Positions 1-4,970 of a stretch of DNA of 10,244 nucleotides are shown here, piece by piece. Source of the stretch: Bryobacterales bacterium (lineage in GTDB: Bacteria > Acidobacteriota > Terriglobia > Bryobacterales > Bryobacteraceae). The position numbers were made by a program, and so were the translations under genes. The notes under the pieces are model-generated. The model was given only the letters and a program-made list of their open reading frames with translations, was not told where the DNA came from and searched no databases. Within the stretch, counting starts at the first letter, position 1; every line of letters begins with the position of its first letter. Where the stretch lies: assembly GCA_003139735.1 (NCBI GenBank), contig PLGA01000308.1, positions 10,550 through 20,793 of the forward strand, given 5' to 3'.

Positions 1-530
1 CCCTTCACCTTGTCGAGTCCGGCTTTGGCCGTGACGTCCTCGAACGTTCCGTCGCCCTTGTTGCGGTATAGCGTAACGTGGCCGTAGCTCATCACCAGCA
101 AGTCCGTGTAGCCGTCGTTATCGAAATCGGCGGCCACCGCGGAAAAGCTGAAGCCGTCGCCCGGCACGCCCGCCTGGTCCGTCACATCCGTGAACTTGCC
201 GTTTCCGTCGTTGCGGTACAGGTGATTGTGCGGCGGCGTTTCCGGCGCCTTCTTCAAGGGATACGGGTGCATCCCCTTCTCCAGCGGACGCCCGCTCGCC
301 ACGTACAGATCCGGCTTGCCGTCGTTGTTGTAATCGAGCCACGCGCAGCCCGCGCCGGTGCTCTCGATCAGCGATCCGAGCTGCGCCGATCCAAACGAGT
401 GCGTGAAGTGTATGCCCGACTGCGCCGTAACGTCGTCGAACCGGATCGGCCCGGCGGCGGGGTCGGCCGCCAACAGCGCGCACGGCGCCAGGCAAATGGC
501 GAGCATTCGAAATGAGTTGTGGAATGTCAT
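1..530 (-). CDS. CRTAC1-type VCBS/FG-GAP repeat secreted protein (N-terminal 176 residues; 3' end outside window)
   Basis: Partial gene, open to the left window edge. The ATG at 530-528 overlaps the stop of the upstream gene as ATGA, so translation is probably coupled. I read an N-terminal hydrophobic segment (about residues 8-22, ending ALLAAD) typical of a Sec signal. It is followed by the opening motif IRFDDVTAQSGIHFTH (29-44), usual for CRTAC1/ASPIC-UnbV family proteins. Calcium-binding FG-GAP/VCBS loops follow: DYNNDGKPDLYV (67-78) and DFDNDGYTDLLV (136-147), each continued by HLYRNDGNGKFTDVT or TLYRNKGDGTFEDVT type strands. The family folds as an integrin-like beta-propeller outside the cytoplasm. 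Its exact role in bacteria is unknown; adhesion or extracellular scaffold roles are inferred. Full-length members usually exceed 500 residues and may end in an ASPIC/UnbV domain, which cannot be seen here. Confidence 0.9.
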   Translation of the reverse strand, partial: MTFHNSFRMLAICLAPCALLAADPAAGPIRFDDVTAQSGIHFTHSFGSAQLGSLIESTGAGCAWLDYNNDGKPDLYVASGRPLEKGMHPYPLKKAPETPPHNHLYRNDGNGKFTDVTDQAGVPGDGFSFSAVAADFDNDGYTDLLVMSYGHVTLYRNKGDGTFEDVTAKAGLDKVK

Positions 531-1822
531 TGTGGCAGTCCCAGCATTTTCACCGGGATGGTGCTGTGCAACAGAACTTCGGGGACCTTGTTTTCCGGCG
601 CCCGTTCGGGACCGGCATGGCACCCCACGCAGATCCGCTGTTCGCTGGGGCGCATCCAGAACCAGTCGCGTTCGGCGCGAACCGTGCGGCCCGCGCCATC
701 GAGCAATTCCATCCGGATCGCCCGGTCGGCGGGTACCTGCACGTAGAAGGAACCGTCGTGCGCTACCTCCGCCTGCCCCAGTTGGACCGCCGCGCCGTCC
801 GCGCCGCGCGCATAGACCCGCACGGCGCTGATATCGCCGGCGATGGGAGTCTTCGACTGCCGGGCATTCAGGCAAAGCAGGTTTCCAGCCGTTCGCGTGG
901 TCACCAGGGCGGAAGGGAATTCGCGGGGCGGAACGCGCGCCGCCACCACCGCCGGTTCCACGCCGTTTGCTTCAAGCTCCCTGGCTTGCCCGCTAGCCGC
1001 ATCCCAAACCACCAGCCCACCCCGGACCGGCACGATCCACCGTCCCGCAGAAATCTCCGCGATGGGACCGGCCGCCTCGCCTTTCGGTTGCGCGACGTCG
1101 GTTTGAACCGCCAGCGCCGAAGTAAAGCGCGCCAGCCTCCCACCCACGCCGAAGATCACGTCGCCCGACGAGACCTGCCGCGCGCCGGACCGGTCCGGCC
1201 CGTGATCGCAACGCAGCGATTCGACCCCCGTCCCATCCGGATAAACCGTGAACAACTCGCGCGTGCGCCCGTTCGCCGCGTACTCGAACAGAATTCTGCC
1301 GTCGTGGAGCACGTCGCTGGTCAACACCCATCCCGGCGCATAGGTAAGTCGCTCCGCCTTACCGCCCGCCAGAGGAACGACTTCGATAGCCGACCCCTCC
1401 GCCGACACGCGCGTATACGCCACCCGCCCATCCGGAACATAAAGGGGACGGACGCAATTAGAATCTCCGGAGCTGATTTGCCGCGGCGCCCCGCCCTCAA
1501 TGGCCGTCTCCCAAACCTGCCAGGGGCCGGCGCTCTCACGCTTCCCGGCGAACAGCGCCTTCGTCCCGTCGTAGAAAACCGCCGCATCTGCCGAGGCGTA
1601 AAACCCGGCAACCAGCGGCCGCCGCTTCGGTCCGGAAACGAAGGTAAGGGTTGCCCCGGATGGAAAACGGTCGCGCCCGGCCAGCCATGCCTGGGCATCG
1701 TAGCGCGGCGCGTAGGTAAACACGTATGGCGGAACGGCCGGCGCGTCAACCACGGCCGCCCAAACCACCGCGCCCGCCAGCGCCACCGCCGCCAAGAGCC
1801 GGCCTCGCAAACCCATCTTCAC
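527..1822 (-). CDS. Secreted beta-propeller c-type cytochrome, hydrazine-synthase-alpha-like (HzsA-like)
   Basis: A 431-residue exported protein. Start is GTG at 1822 (GAGG 5 nt upstream) or the ATG two codons later at 1816; both share one signal-like helix (about residues 7-25). Residues about 60-290 contain TolB/WD40-like blade repeats (for example VFYDGTKALFAGKRE, QISSGDSNCVRPLYVPDGRVAYTR). A beta-rich stretch follows at 325-385. Near the C-terminus lies WFWMRPSEQRICVGCHAGPE, with a single CxxCH haem-c motif (C398, C401, H402) and then PENKVPEVL. This arrangement is the one seen in proteins assigned to the hydrazine synthase alpha middle domain family, common in Planctomycetes and Acidobacteria that do no anammox, so hydrazine synthesis is not implied. 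I infer a periplasmic or outer-surface mono-haem redox protein. It is followed by the CRTAC1 gene with a 4-nt overlap, suggesting joint action. Confidence 0.8.
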   Translation of the reverse strand: MKMGLRGRLLAAVALAGAVVWAAVVDAPAVPPYVFTYAPRYDAQAWLAGRDRFPSGATLTFVSGPKRRPLVAGFYASADAAVFYDGTKALFAGKRESAGPWQVWETAIEGGAPRQISSGDSNCVRPLYVPDGRVAYTRVSAEGSAIEVVPLAGGKAERLTYAPGWVLTSDVLHDGRILFEYAANGRTRELFTVYPDGTGVESLRCDHGPDRSGARQVSSGDVIFGVGGRLARFTSALAVQTDVAQPKGEAAGPIAEISAGRWIVPVRGGLVVWDAASGQARELEANGVEPAVVAARVPPREFPSALVTTRTAGNLLCLNARQSKTPIAGDISAVRVYARGADGAAVQLGQAEVAHDGSFYVQVPADRAIRMELLDGAGRTVRAERDWFWMRPSEQRICVGCHAGPERAPENKVPEVLLHSTIPVKMLGLPQ

Positions 1823-1836
1823 CTTACCCTCTTCGA

Positions 1837-1842
1837 ATTCTA
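1837..1842 (-). promoter_or_regulatory. Possible -10 box (TAGAAT) for the HzsA-like gene
   Basis: On the minus strand GCCTAGAATTC contains TAGAAT, 5 of 6 matches to the sigma-70 -10 consensus, 14 nt before the GTG start. No clear -35 box stands 16-18 nt upstream. Proposed from position and match only. Confidence 0.35.
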
Positions 1843-1922
1843 GGCAAATCGGACCCTTTAAGCAGTAATAGGAATGTACTAGTGGGGCTTCAGGCGCTCT
1901 TGACGGGCCGCGCGTTGCCTTT

Positions 1923-1985
1923 GTGGGGCAGACCCCCTGGTCTGCGCGGGTCCCCCTGGACCCGCTCTTGGGATCCCCCCCTCAC
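1923..1985. repeat. Tandem-hairpin repeat element, copy A
   Basis: After TTTGTGGGGCAG, two perfect hairpins abut without spacer. The first is GCAGACC/GGTCTGC (1928-1934 with 1939-1945), loop CCCT. The second is GCGGGTCC/GGACCCGC (1946-1953 with 1958-1965), loop CCCT. The palindrome GGGATCCC follows, then CCCTCAC, which can pair with the head GTGGGG with one bulged base. The element lies between two leftward genes and its right end touches the stop codon of the VirB10-like gene (1984-1982). There is no T-tract on the transcribed strand, so it is not a standard intrinsic terminator. Copy B at 4837-4938 has the same layout with different stem sequences. Confidence 0.75.
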
Positions 1986-2773
1986 AGCGGGATTCTGCGA
2001 ATGGGCAGCGCCGGGCCAGACCCCTTACCGCCGGCGCCAGGGGCCGGAGCGGGGCGGATTCGCGGCGCCTGGTAGTTCCCGAATTCAAGGTCGCTCTCGC
2101 TAAAGGTCAGGCTGCGGTCGAGCACCATCTCCACCGTGTCGCCCCTGGCCAGAACTGCGTCCGGGCCGCGCGTGGCAAGCACCGCGATCAATCCCGCCGC
2201 GGCCCCCGCCCCCGCACCGATGCCCAGCCCCATCCCGGCGTGGCTCATGGCGCTGCCCGCGATCGCGCCTACCGAGGCGCCCGCCGCGGTGGTCTCGCCG
2301 ATGGTTCTCGCGTCGCTAGCCTTATTCCCGTCGCTAATGACTTTGCCTTCCGACTTATCCAGTTGTCCCGCCGCGGTACCGTCCAAGCCGCCGATCCGCG
2401 CGATAAAGGACCGCGTCACCCCGTTAGGCAGCGTGAGGGTTTCAAACCGGATGTAGATTTCTCCCCGGCCCTTCACCCGGCCCGGTTTCTTGACCTGGGT
2501 CACCACCCCGGCCACGTAGCTCCCGACGGGAATCACGATGCGTCCATTCACCAGAATCGGAAAGGCGGTCTCCAGATACACGCGGTCGCCTGCCACCGAA
2601 TGTCTTGTGCTGATGCTGTTGATCAAGCTGAGCGGCACCTTATAGCCGGAGTCCACTGTGTAGACAACCGCATTCGCCGCCGAAGCCGCCCCCGCCGCAA
2701 CTTCAGCCGGCGGCGTCTGCGCGGCAAGCAACCCCCCGGTCAAAAGGAGTGTCCCAATCCCATGGCGTAGCAT
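1982..2773 (-). CDS. Exported VirB10/TrbI-like protein with glycine-zipper segment
   Basis: A 263-residue protein with a signal sequence (LLLTGGLLAAQT, 9-20; cleavage likely near Ala18-Gln19). Residues about 45-130 resemble the C-terminal beta-barrel of VirB10/TrbI: VPLSLINSISTRHSVAGDRV, then GRIVIPVGSYVAGVVTQV (77-94) and a stretch ending in TLPNGVTRSF, followed by GGLDGTAAGQLDKSEG. A glycine/alanine zipper helix (163-199, GASVGAIAGSAMSHAGMGLG onward) precedes ARGDTVEMVLDRSLTF (209-224), which matches the family's closing 'pGt...v.ldr.l' strand. The C-terminus is Pro/Gly/Ala rich. It lacks the VirB10 N-terminal cytoplasmic part, and no type IV secretion genes are nearby, so a conjugation role is not supported. 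I infer a periplasmic or outer-membrane-associated envelope protein. Start ATG 2773 is chosen because it gives a complete signal peptide. Confidence 0.6.
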   Translation of the reverse strand: MLRHGIGTLLLTGGLLAAQTPPAEVAAGAASAANAVVYTVDSGYKVPLSLINSISTRHSVAGDRVYLETAFPILVNGRIVIPVGSYVAGVVTQVKKPGRVKGRGEIYIRFETLTLPNGVTRSFIARIGGLDGTAAGQLDKSEGKVISDGNKASDARTIGETTAAGASVGAIAGSAMSHAGMGLGIGAGAGAAAGLIAVLATRGPDAVLARGDTVEMVLDRSLTFSESDLEFGNYQAPRIRPAPAPGAGGKGSGPALPIRRIPL

Positions 2774-2794
2774 GATCCAGCCGCCCCCAATCCG

Positions 2795-2822
2795 ATTCTA
2801 GCCCAATACGTTCGACGTTGGG
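2795..2822 (-). promoter_or_regulatory. Possible promoter/operator upstream of the VirB10-like gene
   Basis: On the minus strand GGGCTAGAATCGG contains a -10-like TAGAAT (2800-2795), about 22 nt before the ATG at 2773. Directly upstream is an imperfect inverted repeat, CCCAACGTCGAACGTATTGGG (2822-2802), that would overlap a -35 region. It could be an operator, or the tail hairpin of the preceding gene; the lack of a T-tract favours the former. Confidence 0.3.
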
Positions 2823-2863
2823 CGGCCGCTGAGCGTTGCGGAAGGCCGTCCGAACCCGCCCGC

Positions 2864-3652
2864 CTACTCCACCGCGAGCAAAATCCCCGGCACACTCACC
2901 TCACTCCCAATCGCCACGCGGATCTCCGGGTTGGGTCCCACATCGTCCGGCAACACCAGGTCGATTTGATAGAGCCCCGCCCAGCCCGGGCAAATGCCCG
3001 CGTACAGAACCCGGCTGGGGTCGAGCGGCGTTCCGTTCAGAAACACCTGGAAATCGGCGATCCTCTCGATCGGCCCGGCGTACACGGGAATCTCGCCGGG
3101 CAGCGCCGGGTAAGGCTCCGTCAAACCCAGTCCAGTCGCGTAGAGGATTACGATGCCTCCCGGCGGGACGGGTGACGCCGGCCCGATGGTCGAATAGGCC
3201 GGCCACTGCTGCGCGATGGCGTAATCCGTGGCTAGAGGCGTTGGAAACAACGCCGGCGCAGCGTCCTGAAGCGTGATGGGTACCTGCGGCCCCGCAATCG
3301 AGTTGAACGCCACCCAGATCGTCACCGGCCCCGCCACCTCGTTGGGGGGCATGAGGAAATTGATTTGTGTGGCGGAAACGTAAAACAACGGCGCGGGCGA
3401 CCCGTTCACCATGACTTCCACGCCATTGAGGTTGGTGGGCAGGCTGCCCCCCGCGATGTCCGCGGCCGTCAGCGCCCGCGTGGAAAGCGCCATTCCGCTT
3501 CCCAGGATCGTGATCCCGGTATTCGGCGCGTACGGGCCGGGCGATTGGTTGCAGGTGTTGAGAATGGTAGCCGCGGAATAAGAAGGAGCCTGGCCCCAAA
3601 GGGCTGCCGACGACCACAGGGCTAGGGTCAACCACGCGCGCAATCGGTTCAT
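2864..3652 (-). CDS. Secreted protein consisting of a TIGR03437 (Solibacter C-terminal) domain
   Basis: A 262-residue protein with an N-terminal signal (residues 4-20, LRAWLTLALWSSAALWGQA). The rest reads as two Ig/TIG-like beta-sandwich halves. The first contains APNTGITILGSGM (42-54), NGVEVMVNGSPAPLFYVSATQINFLMP (76-102). The second contains PPGGIVILYATGLGLTEP (163-180), then VFLNGTPLDPSRVLYAGICPG and WAGLYQIDLVLPDDV. The last stretch (LYAG..PG..GLYQ...P) is the hallmark of TIGR03437, a roughly 215-residue domain normally found at the end of long Solibacter-type secreted proteins. Here it makes up nearly the whole protein. The molecular role is unknown; cell-surface anchoring or extracellular binding is inferred. 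No strong ribosome binding site precedes ATG 3652. It is first in the leftward block. Confidence 0.85.
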   Translation of the reverse strand: MNRLRAWLTLALWSSAALWGQAPSYSAATILNTCNQSPGPYAPNTGITILGSGMALSTRALTAADIAGGSLPTNLNGVEVMVNGSPAPLFYVSATQINFLMPPNEVAGPVTIWVAFNSIAGPQVPITLQDAAPALFPTPLATDYAIAQQWPAYSTIGPASPVPPGGIVILYATGLGLTEPYPALPGEIPVYAGPIERIADFQVFLNGTPLDPSRVLYAGICPGWAGLYQIDLVLPDDVGPNPEIRVAIGSEVSVPGILLAVE

Positions 3653-3678
3653 AAGGATGCCTGACCCCTGTAGTGCCC

Positions 3679-3828
3679 TTGGCAGCCCCGAATTCTCAAA
3701 AAAGAATCGGCCGAGCGAATCCCTGGGGAACCGCGTACAATAGGCCTATCAGACTCGCTCTCTTAGGCTTCCTCCTGCTCTTGGCCGCCCTGCTGGGACT
3801 GTGGGCGGGCGTGGCTTGGCGCCGCTGA
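3679..3828 (+). CDS. Possible small one-helix membrane peptide upstream of the M50 protease
   Basis: Too short and without ATG, so speculative. The frame ending at TGA 3826-3828 reads IRLALLGFLLLLAALLGLWA (residues 24-43), then GVAWRR: one hydrophobic helix capped by Trp-Arg-Arg. Third codon positions in this part are about 80% G/C, like neighbouring genes. The only standard start in frame is TTG 3679, giving 49 residues; the hydrophobic part itself would begin at an ATC (3748) 6 nt after a TACAAT box. The stop sits one base before the M50 start (TGACATG), and the M50 gene lacks a ribosome binding site, which suggests coupled translation. It may instead be a chance open frame. Confidence 0.3.
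   Translation: MAAPNSQKRIGRANPWGTAYNRPIRLALLGFLLLLAALLGLWAGVAWRR
3736..3749 (+). promoter_or_regulatory. -10-like TACAAT with overlapping 10-bp palindrome, divergent control region
   Basis: TACAAT (3736-3741) fits a -10 box for the rightward M50 gene; it overlaps the perfect palindrome ATAGGCCTAT (3740-3749). The interval lies between the divergent TIGR03437 and M50 genes. A second short inverted repeat, ATTCT/AGAAT around a run of A (3692-3707), lies on the TIGR03437 side. An operator is plausible but unproven. Confidence 0.35.
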
Positions 3829-3829
3829 C

Positions 3830-4447
3830 ATGCATTTGGACTTTCAAACCGCGTTACTCAACGTGCTGCTGCTGTGGATTCTCACATCGCCGCACGAATT
3901 CGCTCACGCCTGGGTGGCCACCCGCCTCGGCGACGATACCCCGCGCCTCCAGGGCCGTTTGACCCTGAACCCTCTGGCCCACGTGGATTGGCTGGGAACC
4001 GCCATCCTCCCCTTCCTGACCTCGCTCTTCACCGGCGGCTTTCTGGGATGGGGCAAGCCCGTGATGACGAACACCGCCAAGCTCAAGGGCGGCCGCAACG
4101 GGCTGGCGCTGGTGGCCCTGGCGGGTCCCGGAAGCAACGTCGTCATGGCGGTAATCCTGGCGATGGTGGCGCGGCTGACGCTGCCCATCGCGCCGGCTTT
4201 CGCGAATTTCGCGGCCACCGGCGTCGAACTGAGCCTCTACCTGGCCATTTTCAACCTGCTGCCCGTGCCCCCGCTCGATGGCTCCAAGCTGTTGCTGGCA
4301 ATGCGCGTCCCCTTCGTCGTCTACCAGGAGATTGCCCGCTTCGGCTTCATGGCGCTGATCGTCCTGGTTGCCTATTACGGAGTCGGCCGCTGGATGGCTG
4401 AGTGGAGCGAGACCGGCGCCCGGGCAATCTTCCACGCCCTGGGGTGA
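3830..4447 (+). CDS. M50 family (site-2-type) intramembrane zinc metalloprotease
   Basis: A 205-residue polytopic membrane protein of the compact M50 class that lacks a PDZ domain. The zinc motif HEFAH (H22, E23, H26) lies in the first helix, preceded by LLLWILTSP. NPLAHVDWLG (47-56) and GWGKPV (73-78) follow, as is usual in this group. LALVALAGPGSNVVMAVILA (92-111) is a transmembrane helix, and NLLPVPPLDGSKLL (142-155) supplies the third zinc ligand, D150. A last helix covers about 168-183. Such enzymes cut transmembrane segments of regulators or clear small membrane peptides; the substrate here is unknown. ATG 3830 has no Shine-Dalgarno and follows the stop of a possible small reading frame by one base. 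No anti-sigma factor gene is next to it. Confidence 0.92.
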   Translation: MHLDFQTALLNVLLLWILTSPHEFAHAWVATRLGDDTPRLQGRLTLNPLAHVDWLGTAILPFLTSLFTGGFLGWGKPVMTNTAKLKGGRNGLALVALAGPGSNVVMAVILAMVARLTLPIAPAFANFAATGVELSLYLAIFNLLPVPPLDGSKLLLAMRVPFVVYQEIARFGFMALIVLVAYYGVGRWMAEWSETGARAIFHALG

Positions 4448-4458
4448 GGCGTGCACCC

Positions 4459-4467
4459 TGCTACCCT
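4459..4467 (+). promoter_or_regulatory. Extended -10-like TGCTACCCT before the NifX-type gene
   Basis: TG-C-TACCCT fits the TGnTAnnnT extended -10 pattern and ends 11 nt before ATG 4479. The same nine bases stand before the M16 gene at 4946-4954. Confidence 0.35.
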
Positions 4468-4478
4468 GAAAGCAGATC

Positions 4479-4829
4479 ATGAAATCCCAAATTGCCGTCG
4501 CCACCTCCGATGGCGTGTCCCTTTGCGGCCACCTCGCGAAGAGCGCCGCTTTCGTCGTCCTGAGCGTCGAGGAAGGGCGCATCGTTTCCCGCGCCGTCCG
4601 CACCCGCGAACTTGGGCCCTGCGGCAATCACAAGAGTTTCGTTGAGATGCTGGAAGGCTGCGACGCCGTGATCTGCGGCGGCATCGGTCAGGGCGCGTTC
4701 GATGCCCTCAGCGCGCACGGGATCAAGCCCGTGGTAGCAGCCGGAAGTTGCGCCATTGACGACGCGGCGGAGCAATACCTCGCCGGAAGTCTCGCGACCA
4801 CCGGCGAGCGCGTCTGCCTCTGCCACTAG
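4479..4829 (+). CDS. NifX/NifB-type dinitrogenase iron-molybdenum cofactor domain protein
   Basis: A 116-residue single-domain protein with the ribonuclease-H-like fold of the DiNase Fe-Mo family (PF02579). Visible hallmarks are the opening QIAVATSDGVSLCGHLAKSAAFVV (4-27) and AVICGGIGQGAFDALSAHGI (63-82), followed by PVVAAGSC. It has seven cysteines (C16, C48, C61, C66, C91, C113, C115), including a C-terminal CLCH; this is consistent with binding an Fe-S or other metal cluster. Family members carry FeMo-cofactor precursors in nitrogen fixers, but many exist outside nif clusters with unknown clients, and no nif gene is seen here. It lies 31 bp after the M50 gene, with its own promoter-like TGCTACCCT. 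Repeat copy B begins 8 bp after its stop. Confidence 0.85.
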   Translation: MKSQIAVATSDGVSLCGHLAKSAAFVVLSVEEGRIVSRAVRTRELGPCGNHKSFVEMLEGCDAVICGGIGQGAFDALSAHGIKPVVAAGSCAIDDAAEQYLAGSLATTGERVCLCH

Positions 4830-4836
4830 TTCTTTT

Positions 4837-4938
4837 GTGGGGCAGCTTGCCAAGCTGCGCGCCGATTGTCAATCGGCGCACGTGGCGGTTAGGCCGGGGC
4901 GCCCTCTGGGCCGCACGCAGGATGGCATCCCGCCCCAC
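4837..4938. repeat. Tandem-hairpin repeat element, copy B
   Basis: TTTTGTGGGGCAG opens the element. Hairpin 1 is GCAGCTT/AAGCTGC (4842-4848 with 4852-4858), loop GCC. Hairpin 2 abuts it: GCGCCGATT/AATCGGCGC (4859-4867 with 4871-4879), loop GTC. A weaker bulged hairpin (about 4899-4914) and GGATG/CATCC (4920-4930) follow. The end GCCCCAC (4932-4938) is the exact reverse complement of the head GTGGGGC (4837-4843), so the whole element can close as one branched structure. It lies between the NifX-type gene and the M16 gene. Head and layout match copy A at 1923-1985, but the stem words differ. Confidence 0.8.
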
Positions 4939-4945
4939 TCCCCTG

Positions 4946-4966
4946 TGCTACCCTCCTCAGAGGAGG
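4946..4966 (+). promoter_or_regulatory. Extended -10-like TGCTACCCT and palindromic Shine-Dalgarno of the M16 gene
   Basis: TGCTACCCT (4946-4954) fits TGnTAnnnT. The strong ribosome binding site AGGAGG (4961-4966, 4 nt before ATG 4971) is the right arm of the perfect inverted repeat CCTCCTC-A-GAGGAGG (4952-4966). A transcript starting upstream could fold CCTCC on GGAGG; one starting about 7 nt after the -10 would lack the left arm. Confidence 0.45.
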
Positions 4967-4970
4967 TTCG

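Noticed and set aside
512..1843. A 443-codon open frame on the plus strand
   Set aside because: It is the antisense shadow of the HzsA-like gene: rich in Arg/Pro/His, no recognisable motif, while the minus strand has a signal sequence and CVGCH.
4837..4938. Intrinsic terminator for the NifX-type gene
   Set aside because: The hairpins have no T-tract after them on the coding strand; the T-run precedes the structure, and a near-identical layout occurs elsewhere, so repeat is the better label.
1923..4938. CRISPR array suggested by repeated GTGGGGCAG words
   Set aside because: Only two copies about 2.9 kb apart, no spacers, no cas genes.
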